64,000 nt of DNA from Citrobacter youngae (GTDB lineage Bacteria; Pseudomonadota; Gammaproteobacteria; Enterobacterales; Enterobacteriaceae): assembly GCF_003818115.1 (NCBI RefSeq), contig NZ_RPOI01000024.1, forward strand, positions 81,366 to 145,365, read 5' to 3'. Below are positions 28,057-38,045 of the stretch, in pieces; position 1 is the stretch's first letter; each line of letters opens with the position of its first letter. A program made the position numbers and the translations under genes. A model generated the notes under the pieces. The model was given only the letters and a program-made list of their open reading frames with translations, was not told the origin of the DNA and searched no databases.

Positions 28057-28321
28057 TCTGGGACGTCTGTTGATGCTGTGTGTCTGGGCATTCCTGCTAC
28101 TGAATATTTTTCAACCGTTCCCACGTCCGCTCAATATCTTCGTAAATGTGGCTCTGGTGTTTATGGTGCTGATGCACGGCATGCAGTTGGCGCTGCTGAA
28201 ATCAACCATGCCGAAAGATGGCCCGCAAATGACCAGCGGCGAGAAAGTGCGTATTTTTCTGTTCGGCGTATTTGAACTGCTGGTATGGCAGAAGAAGATT
28301 AAAGACCAGTTGAAGAAGTAA
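28046..28321 (+). CDS. yhhL: Small membrane protein YhhL (DUF1145)
   Basis: 91 aa (E. coli 89) of unknown function with two predicted membrane segments (about residues 5-23 and 30-50). The ATG at 28046 (MLINLGRLLM), with aaggag just upstream, lies inside the end of rsmD; a longer frame from 27908 is overprinting on rsmD and not credible. It is probably translated from the rsmD message. Confidence 0.9.
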   Translation: MLINLGRLLMLCVWAFLLLNIFQPFPRPLNIFVNVALVFMVLMHGMQLALLKSTMPKDGPQMTSGEKVRIFLFGVFELLVWQKKIKDQLKK

Positions 28322-28347
28322 TGGTGCTCACTTTGCCTGGTATCGCA

Positions 28348-28405
28348 TAGCGAGCCGGGACGACAAAACCAGGAGGCCGGATAAGGCGTAAACCGCCATC
28401 CGGCA
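28348..28405. repeat. REP element between yhhL and yhhM
   Basis: The sequence ggccggataaggcgtaaacc followed by gccatccggc at 28376-28403 is a REP palindrome, and a degenerate one precedes it. It lies between convergent genes. Confidence 0.75.
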
Positions 28406-28421
28406 TCAGCCAAATGAAACC

Positions 28422-28781
28422 TTAGCGTTCAGCCGTAAAATCAACAAAACGCGAACCTTTGTAGCTCAGCGTGCCTTTATCCCCGACCGTTAGCGCATGG
28501 TACTGCTGAGCATCCAGACGAAACGTCTGCTCCAGGCCGCCGCTTTGCGGTTTGAAGCTGGCTTCATAGCGCATGCTGGTGCCCGCTGGGCTCACTTCCT
28601 GTTGACGGGAGCGTCGGTCGTTTAGCGGCTTTTCCCGCTTATTCGTCACCACCACCTGCTTTTGCACCAGCGGCGCGGCATCATTATCCGCTTTTTCACG
28701 TCGCTGCTGAACAAAGCGAAACGACGCGGCGACAACGATTAAGACAATGATAACAATGAAAAAAAGTGGTGGTTTGCTCAT
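28422..28781 (-). CDS. yhhM: Membrane-anchored protein YhhM (DUF2500)
   Basis: 119 aa as in E. coli. One N-terminal membrane anchor (residues 5-24) is followed by a charged linker rich in Arg, Lys and Asp, and then a beta-rich soluble domain (about 60-119) with YHALTVGDKGTLSYKG. The function is unknown. It is encoded alone, divergent from yhhN. Confidence 0.92.
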   Translation of the reverse strand: MSKPPLFFIVIIVLIVVAASFRFVQQRREKADNDAAPLVQKQVVVTNKREKPLNDRRSRQQEVSPAGTSMRYEASFKPQSGGLEQTFRLDAQQYHALTVGDKGTLSYKGSRFVDFTAER

Positions 28782-28922
28782 ATTATTAACCCATCAGAAA
28801 ATGCGGAAATAAGCATACATTGCCCGTTATGGTGTTGTCATCTGGCAGTATCGACCTCTACACTGGACAGTAGAGCCGTGAGCACCCCGCTTACGAAAAA
28901 ATAACGAATTCAAGGAACTAAG

Positions 28923-29549
28923 ATGCTTTGGTCGTTTATCGCTGTCTGCCTTTCCGCATGGTTGTTCGTGGATGCTTCCTATCGTGGGCCCGCCTGGCAA
29001 CGCTGGGTCTTTAAACCCCTGACGTTACTCCTGCTGGCGCTGCTGGCCTGGCAGGCGCCAATGTTTAACGCTATCAGTTACCTGGTACTGGCCGGCTTGC
29101 TGGCTTCGCTGCTGGGCGACGCGCTGACGCTATTGCCGCGCCAACGCCTGCTGTACGCAGTGGGGGCATTCTTCCTGTCACACCTGCTGTATACCATTTA
29201 CTTCGCCAGCCAAATGACGCTGTCGTTCTTCTGGCCTTTACCGCTGGTGCTGCTGGTGTTAGGTGCGTTGCTGATTGCTGTGATTTGGACGCGCCTGGAA
29301 GAGTTGCGTGTCGCTATCTGCACCTTTATTGGCATCACGCTGATGATGGTCTGGATGGCTGGCGAACTGTGGTTCTTCCGCCCGACCGCTCCGGCGCTGT
29401 CGGCATTTATGGGCGCATCGCTCCTGTTCATCGGCAATATTGTCTGGCTGGGTAGCCATTACCGTCGCCGCTTCCGCGCCGATAATGCCATTGCCGCCGC
29501 CTGCTACTTCGCCGGACATTTCCTGATTGTTCGTTCGTTGTATCTTTAA
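28923..29549 (+). CDS. yhhN: YhhN/TMEM86-family membrane protein
   Basis: 208-aa integral membrane protein with about eight hydrophobic segments. The family includes animal TMEM86 lysoplasmalogenases, which hydrolyse the vinyl-ether bond of lysoplasmalogens; the family acid pair is visible as [15 protein letters not shown]. In enterobacteria, which lack plasmalogens, the substrate is unknown. Its stop codon is close to the zntA promoter. Confidence 0.9.
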   Translation: MLWSFIAVCLSAWLFVDASYRGPAWQRWVFKPLTLLLLALLAWQAPMFNAISYLVLAGLLASLLGDALTLLPRQRLLYAVGAFFLSHLLYTIYFASQMTLSFFWPLPLVLLVLGALLIAVIWTRLEELRVAICTFIGITLMMVWMAGELWFFRPTAPALSAFMGASLLFIGNIVWLGSHYRRRFRADNAIAAACYFAGHFLIVRSLYL

Positions 29550-29554
29550 AATGC

Positions 29555-29586
29555 TTGACTCTGGAGTCGACTCCAGAGTGTATCCT
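29555..29586 (+). promoter_or_regulatory. zntA promoter with ZntR operator
   Basis: A perfect 22-bp palindrome at 29558-29579 (half-site actctggagtc) lies between a -35 ttgact (29555-29560) and a -10 tatcct (29581-29586). The 20-base spacer is too long for normal polymerase, as in MerR-type promoters, where zinc-loaded ZntR untwists the DNA. The sequence is essentially that of E. coli zntA. Confidence 0.93.
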
Positions 29587-29623
29587 CCGGTTAATACGAA
29601 ATGATTATCAACCGGAGGATGCC

Positions 29624-31822
29624 ATGTCGACACCTGATACCAGTGGCAAAAAAGCCCCACAATTCTCTTCTTTCAAGCCAGCGCCTGCGCCAAAGAAGGC
29701 TGATGACTGCTGCTGCGAAGGAACTTGCTCCACTACGCCACCCGTATCCGATACCGTACTAGGTACCCGTTATTCCTGGAAAGTGGCAGGCATGGACTGC
29801 GCGGCCTGCGCCCGAAAAGTAGAGAATGCGGTCCGCCAGGTCAGCGGCGTCAACCAGGTCCAGGTGCTGTTTGCCACCGAAAAACTGGTGGTCGACGCCG
29901 GTTCCGATATCCGCCAGCAAGTTGAAAACGCGGTGCAGAAAGCAGGCTATACCCTGCGTGATGAGCAGGCACCAGAAGAAGCCCCCGAATCGCGGTTTAA
30001 AGAAAATCTGCCACTGATTTCGCTGATTATCATGATGGCGATTAGCTGGGGGCTGGAGCAGTTCAATCATCCCTTCGGTCAGATAGCGTTTATCGCCACC
30101 ACCCTGGTCGGTCTGTACCCCATTGCCCGTCAGGCTCTGCGTCTGATGAAAACCGGCAGCTACTTTGCCATTGAAACATTAATGAGCGTGGCCGCCATCG
30201 GCGCACTGTTTATCGGCGCGACAGCGGAAGCCGCCATGGTACTGCTGCTGTTTTTAATCGGCGAGCGTCTGGAAGGATGGGCTGCCAGCCGTGCCCGTAA
30301 AGGGGTTAGCGCGCTGATGGCGCTCAAACCGGAAACCGCCACGCGCCTGCGTAACGGCGAGCGCGAAGAGGTGGCTATTAATAGCCTCCGCCCTGGCGAT
30401 GTTATCGAAGTGGCCGCGGGTGGGCGTTTACCTGCCGACGGCAAACTGGTCTCCGGCTTTGCCAGTTTTGATGAAAGCGCCCTGACCGGCGAATCGATCC
30501 CGGTTGAACGCGCCACCGGCGAGAAAGTCCCGGCAGGCGCCACCAGCGTGGATCGTCTGGTTACGCTGGAAGTGCTCTCCGAACCGGGCGCCAGCGCCAT
30601 TGACCGTATTTTGAAGTTGATTGAAGAAGCGGATGAACGTCGCGCCCCCATTGAGCGTTTTATTGACCGTTTCAGCCGGATTTACACCCCAGCCATTATG
30701 GCGGTTGCGCTGCTGGTTACCCTTGTACCACCGCTACTGTTTGCCGCATCCTGGCAGGAGTGGATTTATAAAGGGCTGACGCTGCTGCTGATTGGCTGCC
30801 CATGTGCACTGGTAATTTCAACCCCCGCAGCCATTACCTCTGGTCTTGCCGCCGCGGCGCGTCGTGGCGCGCTAATCAAAGGCGGGGCCGCGCTGGAACA
30901 GTTGGGAAGAGTCACGCAGGTCGCGTTTGATAAAACGGGTACTCTGACCGTGGGTAAACCGCGCGTCACAGCGATTCACCCGGCAAGCGGTATTGGCGAG
31001 GCTGAACTGCTGGCACTGGCGGCAGCAGTAGAGCAAGGTGCGACACACCCGCTGGCACAAGCGATTGTCCGGGAAGCACAAACACGCGAACTGACTATTC
31101 CTGTCGCAAGAGAGCAACGGGCTCTGGTTGGCTCTGGAATTGAAGCGCTGGTCGACGGCGAGCGCGTGCTGATTTGCGCCGCCGGTAAGCAGCCTGCTGA
31201 TGCCTTTGCCGGGCAGATAAGCGAGCTGGAAAGCGCGGGCCAAACGGTGGTGCTGGTGCTGCGTAACGATACTGTACTCGGCGTGCTGGCCCTACAGGAC
31301 ACGCTGCGCGACGACGCTCGCAGCGCTATCGCCGAGCTTGATCAGATTGGCGTGAAAGGCGTGATCCTGACCGGTGATAACCCACGTGCGGCCGCCGCCA
31401 TTGCCGGCGAACTGGGCCTTGAATTCAAAGCGGGGCTATTGCCGGAAGATAAAGTGCAGGCCGTTTCCCATCTTAACCAACAGTCGCCGCTGGCGATGGT
31501 TGGCGACGGCATCAACGACGCTCCGGCGATGAAAGCAGCCACCATCGGTATTGCCATGGGGAGCGGAACCGACGTCGCGCTGGAGACCGCTGATGCCGCC
31601 CTGACCCACAACCGCCTGCGCGGTCTGGTACAAATGATTCAACTGGCGCGGGCCACCCACGCCAATATTCGCCAGAACATTGCGATTGCGTTGGGCCTGA
31701 AGGGGATTTTCCTCGTCACCACGCTGCTCGGGATAACCGGATTGTGGCTGGCAGTGCTGGCGGATACAGGGGCAACGGTACTGGTGACCGCTAACGCGCT
31801 GCGGTTGTTACGTAAAGGATAG
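29624..31822 (+). CDS. zntA: Zinc/cadmium/lead-exporting P1B ATPase
   Basis: 732 aa as in E. coli, from the ATG at 29624 with the ggagg site. It pumps Zn2+, Cd2+ and Pb2+ out of the cytoplasm. The N-terminal DDCCCEGTC cluster (residues 27-35) and the heavy-metal domain motif GMDCAAC (56-62) bind metal. The membrane CPC motif is in GCPCALVIS, the phosphorylation site in FDKTGTLT, and the hinge in GDGINDAPA. The upstream ZntR operator explains metal induction. Confidence 0.97.
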   Translation: MSTPDTSGKKAPQFSSFKPAPAPKKADDCCCEGTCSTTPPVSDTVLGTRYSWKVAGMDCAACARKVENAVRQVSGVNQVQVLFATEKLVVDAGSDIRQQVENAVQKAGYTLRDEQAPEEAPESRFKENLPLISLIIMMAISWGLEQFNHPFGQIAFIATTLVGLYPIARQALRLMKTGSYFAIETLMSVAAIGALFIGATAEAAMVLLLFLIGERLEGWAASRARKGVSALMALKPETATRLRNGEREEVAINSLRPGDVIEVAAGGRLPADGKLVSGFASFDESALTGESIPVERATGEKVPAGATSVDRLVTLEVLSEPGASAIDRILKLIEEADERRAPIERFIDRFSRIYTPAIMAVALLVTLVPPLLFAASWQEWIYKGLTLLLIGCPCALVISTPAAITSGLAAAARRGALIKGGAALEQLGRVTQVAFDKTGTLTVGKPRVTAIHPASGIGEAELLALAAAVEQGATHPLAQAIVREAQTRELTIPVAREQRALVGSGIEALVDGERVLICAAGKQPADAFAGQISELESAGQTVVLVLRNDTVLGVLALQDTLRDDARSAIAELDQIGVKGVILTGDNPRAAAAIAGELGLEFKAGLLPEDKVQAVSHLNQQSPLAMVGDGINDAPAMKAATIGIAMGSGTDVALETADAALTHNRLRGLVQMIQLARATHANIRQNIAIALGLKGIFLVTTLLGITGLWLAVLADTGATVLVTANALRLLRKG

Positions 31823-31825
31823 TTT

Positions 31826-31915
31826 TTTGCCGGATGACGGCGTTGCCTTATCCGGCCTACGGGTTACACGTTCTTTGTTTGCCGGATAAGCGTTAGCGCC
31901 ATCCGGCAAACAAAA
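31826..31915. repeat. BIME between zntA and tusA
   Basis: Two opposing REP palindromes (tgccggatgacggcgttgcc with ttatccggc, and gccggataagcgttagcgcc with atccggc) fill the gap between these convergent genes. Confidence 0.85.
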
Positions 31916-32161
31916 CTAGTGACCTTTACGCAGCAGATAGCGGTACGGCAGCGAGTCGGTCTCTTTAGCCACCAGCTCATGCTCCATAAAGGTACAGAAG
32001 CCAGGAATATCGCGGGTTGTTGCCGGATCGTCGGCGACAATCAGCAGTGTTTCACCGGCCTGCATGCCACGTACGGTTTTACGCACCATCATCACCGGTT
32101 CCGGGCAGCGCAGTCCCTGGGCATCAAGAGTATGGTCGGGGGAAGTAAACAGGTCGCTCAT
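31916..32161 (-). CDS. tusA: Sulfur carrier protein TusA
   Basis: 81-aa sulfur-relay protein that receives persulfide sulfur from IscS and passes it to TusBCD for 2-thiouridine formation in tRNA and to other pathways. The active Cys19 is in the family motif [12 protein letters not shown]. The ATG at 32161 gives the E. coli length. It is divergent from yhhQ. Confidence 0.96.
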   Translation of the reverse strand: MSDLFTSPDHTLDAQGLRCPEPVMMVRKTVRGMQAGETLLIVADDPATTRDIPGFCTFMEHELVAKETDSLPYRYLLRKGH

Positions 32162-32329
32162 CGTCGTCTCATTCATACAAAAACGGCGTTATTTTACGCT
32201 CTGTTGTGGCGTAAGCCAATCAGGTTAACGATTGCGTGAAAAACAACCATTGCAATGTGCTCTTAAAGCAGTATCATGCGACGGTTTTTTATTGGGTTCC
32301 CTCACCCCATCCAACAAAAAGGTCACAAT

Positions 32330-32995
32330 ATGACTCCGTTTACACAAACTCAGCGCGTAAAAGCGTTGTTCTGGCTATCGCTATTTCATCTGCTGGTGAT
32401 CACCTCCAGCAACTATCTGGTGCAGCTTCCAATCTCCATTTTTGGTTTCCATACCACATGGGGCGCGTTTAGCTTTCCGTTTATTTTCCTCGCCACCGAC
32501 CTGACCGTGCGTATTTTTGGCGCGCCGTTGGCACGACGCATCATCTTTGCGGTGATGATCCCCGCGCTGCTGATCTCCTATGTCGTTTCATCCCTGTTTT
32601 ATATGGGATCATGGCAGGGATTTGGCGCACTGCTGCACTTTAACCTGTTTGTCGCCCGTATCGCCGCCGCCAGCTTTATGGCTTACGCGCTGGGACAAAT
32701 TCTGGATGTGCATGTCTTTAACCGCCTGCGTCAGAACCGTCGCTGGTGGCTGGCGCCAACGGCTTCCACGCTGTTTGGCAACATCAGCGATACGTTAGCC
32801 TTCTTCTTTATCGCCTTCTGGCGCAGCCCGGATGCCTTTATGGCCGAGCACTGGATGGAAATCGCACTGGTCGATTACTGTTTCAAGGTGCTGATCAGCA
32901 TTATTTTCTTCCTGCCGATGTACGGCGTGCTGCTGAATATGTTGCTGAAAAGGCTGGCAGATAAATCCGAAATCGCTGCATTGCAGACGAGTTAA
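32330..32995 (+). CDS. yhhQ: Queuosine precursor transporter
   Basis: Inner-membrane protein of 221 aa with about six membrane segments. E. coli YhhQ imports 7-cyano-7-deazaguanine and 7-aminomethyl-7-deazaguanine for tRNA queuosine. The start at 32330 (MTPFTQTQRVKALFW) matches E. coli; the frame begins earlier, at 32276, without support. The motif APLARRIIFAVMIPALL and the FGNISDTLAFF segment are typical of the COG1738 family. Confidence 0.94.
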   Translation: MTPFTQTQRVKALFWLSLFHLLVITSSNYLVQLPISIFGFHTTWGAFSFPFIFLATDLTVRIFGAPLARRIIFAVMIPALLISYVVSSLFYMGSWQGFGALLHFNLFVARIAAASFMAYALGQILDVHVFNRLRQNRRWWLAPTASTLFGNISDTLAFFFIAFWRSPDAFMAEHWMEIALVDYCFKVLISIIFFLPMYGVLLNMLLKRLADKSEIAALQTS

Positions 32996-33067
32996 AGGTT
33001 CATTTTCCGAGTTGTGATAAGATGGACGAATGAGCCGTTATGGCCGTTTATCGAAAGGAAGAAGTCA

Positions 33068-33625
33068 ATGCGCAATCTGGTTAAATATGTCGGTATTGGC
33101 CTGCTGGTTATGGGGCTTGCAGCCTGTGATAATAGCGATACAAAAGCGCCAGCCGAGGGTGCTGCCGCAGAAAGTAGCGCCAGCGGACAACCGGTCAGCC
33201 TGCTGGACGGCAAACTCAGTTTTTCCCTGCCAGCGGATATGACCGATCAGAGCGGCAAGCTGGGCACCCAGGCGAACAATATGCACGTCTATTCTGACGC
33301 AACCGGCCAGAAAGCGGTGATTGTGATTGTTGGCGACAACACCAACGAAGACCTGGCCGTGCTGGCAAAACGTCTGGAAGATCAGCAGCGTAGCCGTGAC
33401 CCGCAGCTGCAGGTCGTCACCAATAAATCCATTGAGCTGAAAGGCCACACGCTGCAGCAGTTAGACAGCATCATCTCGGCTAAAGGCCAGACCGCTTACT
33501 CTTCTGTGGTGTTGGGCAAAGTGGATAACCAACTGCTGACCCTGCAAATCACGCTGCCTGCTGACGATCAGCAAAAGGCGCAGACTACCGCAGAAAACAT
33601 CATTAACACGCTGGTTATCCAGTAA
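33068..33625 (+). CDS. dcrB: Inner-membrane lipoprotein DcrB
   Basis: 185-aa lipoprotein with a lipobox GLAAC (Cys20). In E. coli it is needed for infection by phages C1 and C6 and has been linked to envelope function. The mature start DNSDT carries Asp at +2, the signal for retention in the inner membrane. It ends four bases before the convergent yhhS, with a terminator lying inside the yhhS 3' end. Confidence 0.94.
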   Translation: MRNLVKYVGIGLLVMGLAACDNSDTKAPAEGAAAESSASGQPVSLLDGKLSFSLPADMTDQSGKLGTQANNMHVYSDATGQKAVIVIVGDNTNEDLAVLAKRLEDQQRSRDPQLQVVTNKSIELKGHTLQQLDSIISAKGQTAYSSVVLGKVDNQLLTLQITLPADDQQKAQTTAENIINTLVIQ

Positions 33626-33628
33626 CGG

Positions 33629-34846
33629 TTAAGACGATGACGCGGCCTCCGGTGACACCACCTGAGGCCGTTTTTTTAACCGCCAGGTCAGCAATAACGC
33701 CACCGCCACCAGCCCTGCCGCCGCCAGATAGATAACCGGCACGCCCGCCCACGTCATTACCAACCCAGCCAGCGGCCCGGTAACCCCCAGCGATAAATCC
33801 ATAAACACCGTGTAGGTCGCCAGCGCAGCGCCCTGATTTTGCTGCGGGACGGCTTTTACCGCTACCACGCCCAGCGCCGGGAAAACCAGTGAAAACCCAG
33901 CCCCGGCCAGCAGAACGCCGATTTTCGCCATCCACGGCATGGAAGCCATCCCGACCAGTAGCAGCCCGACAATCTCGACGCTAAAGCAGATCATCGCCAC
34001 ATTCAGCCCGCCTAAACGGTTGATACCATTTGGGAACAACAGACGAGTGCCGACAAACGTGCAGCTAAATAGCGTCAGCGCGAAAGCCGCGCCGTCCCAG
34101 CCTTTAGCGTCGTAAAACAGGGTAATAAACGTGGCGATCACCCCAAAGCCGGCCGAGGCCAGCGCCAGCGCCATGCCGTACAACCAGACGCGTCCGAGCA
34201 CCGCGCGAAACGGCAACGGTTTGCCTTTGCTGGCCTTTACCGCCGGACGAGGGAGCGCCAGCAATATTGCCACCAGCGCCACGCCCATCACGGTCAGCGC
34301 CAGCCCCTGTAAGCCCCCCCAGGCATAAAACAGAACGCCCAGCGGCGCGCCTATCGCCATCGCGCCATAGGTCACGATGCCATTCCAGGAAATCACCCGT
34401 CCAATGTGCATTGAGCCAACTACCCCCACACCCCACAGCGTAGAGCCAGTTCCGGCAAAGCTTTGCCCGATCCCAAGGATCACGCGACCCAGGCATAGCA
34501 GCAGCAGACTGGCCAACGGCCAGCCGTTCGTTGAGCCCGCCAGTAAATAGCCCAGACCACTTAAAAAACAGCCGCACAGTCCGAATACCACAATCTTTTT
34601 CGGCCCCAGCAAATCGGCATAGCGACCGGCATGCGGACGGCTCAGCAGCGTAGCGAAATATTGCAGGCTGATGACCAGTCCAGCCCAAAAGGCGCTGAAT
34701 CCCATCACATCATGGACGTAGCCCGGCAATACCGCGAGCGGCAGGCCGATGGTCAGATAGCTGGCGAAGTTAAACATCACCACGGAGACAATGCGCAGAT
34801 TAAGGCGTAAACCGCTCAGCGTCGGTTCAGCGACGGGTTCGGGCAT
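33629..34846 (-). CDS. yhhS: MFS transporter YhhS
   Basis: 405-aa major facilitator with twelve predicted membrane segments, the length of E. coli YhhS. The MFS motif between segments 2 and 3 reads GRYADLLGPKKIV. The natural substrate is unknown; a role in drug or metabolite export is a family-level guess. It is divergent from yhhT. Confidence 0.93.
   Translation of the reverse strand: MPEPVAEPTLSGLRLNLRIVSVVMFNFASYLTIGLPLAVLPGYVHDVMGFSAFWAGLVISLQYFATLLSRPHAGRYADLLGPKKIVVFGLCGCFLSGLGYLLAGSTNGWPLASLLLLCLGRVILGIGQSFAGTGSTLWGVGVVGSMHIGRVISWNGIVTYGAMAIGAPLGVLFYAWGGLQGLALTVMGVALVAILLALPRPAVKASKGKPLPFRAVLGRVWLYGMALALASAGFGVIATFITLFYDAKGWDGAAFALTLFSCTFVGTRLLFPNGINRLGGLNVAMICFSVEIVGLLLVGMASMPWMAKIGVLLAGAGFSLVFPALGVVAVKAVPQQNQGAALATYTVFMDLSLGVTGPLAGLVMTWAGVPVIYLAAAGLVAVALLLTWRLKKRPQVVSPEAASSS
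33643..33677 (+). terminator. Intrinsic terminator of dcrB
   Basis: The stem cggcctc (33643-33649) / gaggccg (33664-33670) is followed by seven T. It lies within the last codons of the opposite-strand gene yhhS. Confidence 0.85.
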
Positions 34847-34979
34847 GGAGGGTCACCACATATTCACAACAGTGTTTCATTTCTACCATGTTGCAGCCCA
34901 GAAATCAGTAACCAGATTAGGAATATCGGCAGCAAGCCAGCCGCTACACTTAATGCAAAAATGCACACAGGAAGAAGAC

Positions 34980-36026
34980 ATGACAACCATTCAGCCTGAC
35001 AAAACAGGTTTGCACATTTTACTTAAACTGGCCGCGCTGGTGGTGATCCTCGCCGGTATTCATGCCGCGGCGGATATCATTGTGCAACTGCTGCTGGCTC
35101 TCTTTTTTGCCATTGTGTTGAATCCGCTGGTCACCTGGTTTATTCGCCGGGGAGTACGTCGCCCGGTTGCCATTACGCTCGTAGTGGTGGTCATGCTGTT
35201 CGTCCTCACGGCACTGATCGGCGTTCTGGCGTCTTCGATCACGGAATTCATGGCTATGCTACCCAAATACAATAAGGAGCTGACGCGCAAAGTCCTGTAT
35301 CTGCAAGAGATGGTGCCCTTTCTGAATTTGCATATGTCGCCAGAGCGCATCCTGCAACGTATCGATTCCGATAAACTCATGACCTTCACCACCACGCTGA
35401 TGACCAGCCTTTCTGGCGCCATGGCCAGCGTCGTTCTGCTGGTGATGACGGTCGTCTTTATGCTGTTTGAGGTGCGCCATGTTCCTTATAAGCTGCGCTT
35501 TGCGCTGAACAACCCACAAATCCATATTGCGGGGCTGCATCGGGCGCTCAAGGGCGTATCTCACTATCTGGCACTGAAAACGTTGCTCAGCCTATGGACT
35601 GGCGCTATCGTCTGGCTGGGACTGGCGCTGATGGGGATTCAGTTTGCTCTGATGTGGGGCGTGCTGGCCTTCCTGCTCAATTATGTGCCCAATATAGGCT
35701 CGGTTATTTCCGCCGTGCCGCCCATGATTCAGGCGCTGCTGTTCAACGGCATTTACGAATGCGTACTGGTCGGCGCGCTGTTTCTGGTGGTGCATATGGT
35801 GATTGGCAATATCCTCGAGCCGCGCATGATGGGGCATCGCCTGGGATTATCGACGCTAATCGTCTTCCTCTCTCTGCTGGTATGGGGATGGCTGCTCGGC
35901 CCGGTAGGCATGCTGCTCTCTGTGCCGTTAACCAGCGTGTGTAAAATCTGGATGGAAACCACCACCGGTGGCAGCAAACTGGCCATTTTGCTGGGTCCCG
36001 GCAGACCCAAAAGTCGGCTACCCTGA
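34980..36026 (+). CDS. yhhT: AI-2E-family membrane protein YhhT
   Basis: 348-aa polytopic membrane protein of the PerM/AI-2E transporter family, with hydrophobic segments near the N-terminus and a cluster of four to five in the C-terminal half. The substrate is unknown. I chose the ATG at 34980, with aggaag upstream, which gives the E. coli-like N-terminus (TTIQPDKTGLHILLKLA). It ends at an intrinsic terminator, after which the APE cluster begins. Confidence 0.92.
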   Translation: MTTIQPDKTGLHILLKLAALVVILAGIHAAADIIVQLLLALFFAIVLNPLVTWFIRRGVRRPVAITLVVVVMLFVLTALIGVLASSITEFMAMLPKYNKELTRKVLYLQEMVPFLNLHMSPERILQRIDSDKLMTFTTTLMTSLSGAMASVVLLVMTVVFMLFEVRHVPYKLRFALNNPQIHIAGLHRALKGVSHYLALKTLLSLWTGAIVWLGLALMGIQFALMWGVLAFLLNYVPNIGSVISAVPPMIQALLFNGIYECVLVGALFLVVHMVIGNILEPRMMGHRLGLSTLIVFLSLLVWGWLLGPVGMLLSVPLTSVCKIWMETTTGGSKLAILLGPGRPKSRLP

Positions 36027-36058
36027 AAAACTACCAACCGAGGTAGTTTTTATCTTTT
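36026..36058 (+). terminator. Intrinsic terminator after yhhT
   Basis: The stem aaaactacc / ggtagtttt with a six-base loop is followed by a T-rich tract. It isolates yhhT from the APE cluster. Confidence 0.85.
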
Positions 36059-36485
36059 TATATGCCCGTTAAACTGATATCCATACAGGTATATATCGCA
36101 ATTTATCTTAAATAAAGAGTGAAAAGGATTTCATTTTTTAATAAAGAAAATACATAAGTCAACGTATGGATGTCTTTGCCAAACCACATAAGAATAATGA
36201 ATCCCCCCACAGCATTTAACTCAAACTATCTGCCTATATTTAAAGGTTATTTTATTTGATACGTTTTATCTAAAAATCTATACTTCTCGCCGATGATTAC
36301 GCTGAAAAATTTCCGTTGAAGAAAGTCACCGAATATTACCATCCGGCAACCTCATCGCCTTGCTATCGGACACGTGAAATAAAATGCTGATTTAGCTTAA
36401 ACAAAATCACGGGAGCTGCAGGGTGATCATTATTTCGAAGCTTATTATTAAACACGTATAAACAGTACTTTGAGAGGGAGTTTTA
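36059..36485. promoter_or_regulatory. AT-rich promoter region of the APE cluster
   Basis: This 427-base gap has no gene and is markedly AT-rich compared with its neighbours, typical of xenogeneic DNA silenced by H-NS. It should hold the promoter for the 18-gene cluster. The stretch from 36240 to 36300 (many TTTTAT/ATAA runs) and that just before apeA are candidates; I cannot place the start site. Confidence 0.5.
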
Positions 36486-36875
36486 ATGAAACAGTATATT
36501 AAGTGGTTTGCGGCCATTGCCGTTGTCGGTGCGCTGGCGGGATGTGCACGTACTGCGCCGATCGATCAAGTTCACACCAGCGTAAGCGCGGGGCACACTC
36601 AGGATCAGGTTAAAACCGCCATTCTGAAAGCGGGCATTCAACGCCAATGGGTCATGTCTGAAGCCGGTCCTGGTGTCATTAAAGCACGCCAACAAACCCG
36701 AGATCATGTGGCTGAAGTCCGTATCACCTATACCGCCACCAGCTATGACATTAAATACGACAGCAGCCTTAACCTGCAGGCTTCTGGTGGAAAAATTCAT
36801 AAAAACTACAACCGCTGGGTACGCAATCTGGATAAAGACATCCAGCTCAATCTGTCAGCCGGTGCCAATCTGTAA
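36486..36875 (+). CDS. apeA: APE cluster small lipoprotein ApeA
   Basis: 129-aa lipoprotein with a lipobox LAGC (Cys20) and then ARTAP, which would favour the outer membrane. The rest is a small mixed domain without a known activity. It is the first gene of the aryl polyene cluster, with a strong gagagggag site. Homologues occupy this place in related APE clusters. Its role in polyene lipid transport or regulation is unknown. Confidence 0.8.
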   Translation: MKQYIKWFAAIAVVGALAGCARTAPIDQVHTSVSAGHTQDQVKTAILKAGIQRQWVMSEAGPGVIKARQQTRDHVAEVRITYTATSYDIKYDSSLNLQASGGKIHKNYNRWVRNLDKDIQLNLSAGANL

Positions 36876-36943
36876 TTACGCCTAAAGTCGGGCCGAAAAG
36901 GCCCGATACTCTTACTCTCTGCCATTTAACAGGTTGTCCCCAC

Positions 36944-38005
36944 ATGTACGAACAGGATTCGCTTAGCGCACTGGATGCCATTACTGAAGCACAACGTATC
37001 GCCTTTGCCCCTATGCTTTTTCAAACCGCGTTGTGTCTGCGAAATGCGGGAGTACTCACCTGGCTGGACAAGCAAGGTAAACGCGGCGCCACGCTCGACG
37101 AAATTACCGAAAACAGCACCATCAACGAATATGCCGCCAGCATCCTGTTGGATATGGGGTTAAGTGGGCGAATTATTACCCACAAAGAAGGATATTATTA
37201 CCTCGCTAAAGTCGGCCACTTCCTTTTACATGACACGATGACGCGTGTGAATATGGATTTCACCCAGGATGTTTGTTATCAGGGACTGTTCTATCTGGAG
37301 AATGCGCTGAAAGAAGGGAAGCCCGCGGGATTAAAAATTTTTGGCGACTGGCCAACAATCTATCCTGCACTGTCGCAATTACCCCTGGCTGCGCGTGAAA
37401 GTTGGTTCGCTTTCGATCATTACTATTCAGATGGCGCATTTGATGCCGCATTGCCATATGTATTCGCCAGCGCCCCTGCAACCCTGTACGATGTCGGCGG
37501 AAATACCGGGAAATGGGCATTACGTTGTTGTCAACATGATGACAATATTGCAGTCACTCTATTAGATTTGCCGCAACAAATTGCACTTGCCCGCGAAAAT
37601 ATCGAAAATACGGGATTATCCCATCGCATAAATTTCCATGCTGTGGATATGCTTAGCGACTCGCCTTTACCCGCAGAGGCAGATATCTGGTGGATGAGCC
37701 AATTTCTGGACTGTTTTTCCCCGGAACAAATTATCGCCATTCTGAGCAACATTGCTCGGGTGATGAAACCGGGCGCGAAGCTGTGCATTATGGAACTGTT
37801 TTGGGATGCCCAAAAATTTGAAGCGGCCTCATTTAGCCTGAATGCGTCTTCGCTTTATTTTACCTGTATGGCGAATGGCAACAGCCGCTTCTACAGCGTA
37901 GAGAAGTTTTATCACTATCTGAATCAGGCAGGTTTTCAGGTAGATGAACGCCACGACAACTTAGGTGTTGGGCATACTTTATTGATATGTCAGAAGAAAA
38001 AATAA
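36944..38005 (+). CDS. apeB: APE SAM-dependent methyltransferase ApeB
   Basis: 353-aa O-methyltransferase-type enzyme. It has an N-terminal winged-helix dimerisation part (about residues 1-100) and a SAM site DVGGNTG at 183-189. In APE biosynthesis it is thought to methylate the aromatic head group to the 3-methyl-4-hydroxyphenyl form. It lies 68 bases after apeA; its ribosome-binding site is weak. Confidence 0.85.
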   Translation: MYEQDSLSALDAITEAQRIAFAPMLFQTALCLRNAGVLTWLDKQGKRGATLDEITENSTINEYAASILLDMGLSGRIITHKEGYYYLAKVGHFLLHDTMTRVNMDFTQDVCYQGLFYLENALKEGKPAGLKIFGDWPTIYPALSQLPLAARESWFAFDHYYSDGAFDAALPYVFASAPATLYDVGGNTGKWALRCCQHDDNIAVTLLDLPQQIALARENIENTGLSHRINFHAVDMLSDSPLPAEADIWWMSQFLDCFSPEQIIAILSNIARVMKPGAKLCIMELFWDAQKFEAASFSLNASSLYFTCMANGNSRFYSVEKFYHYLNQAGFQVDERHDNLGVGHTLLICQKKK

Positions 38006-38045
38006 GAAACAATCGGAACAACCGATTTACCGCGGATACGCGTTG

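Noticed and set aside
28923..29549. Link between the lysoplasmalogenase-like yhhN and the AGPS-like operon as one ether-lipid pathway
   Set aside because: yhhN is a core gene present in bacteria without the operon and lies about 30 kb away; co-occurrence in the window is not evidence of a shared pathway.
36059..36485. Possible insertion site or att core at the left end of the APE cluster
   Set aside because: I looked for a direct repeat of this stretch after acpT (52152-52200) and saw none; no tRNA or integrase is present.
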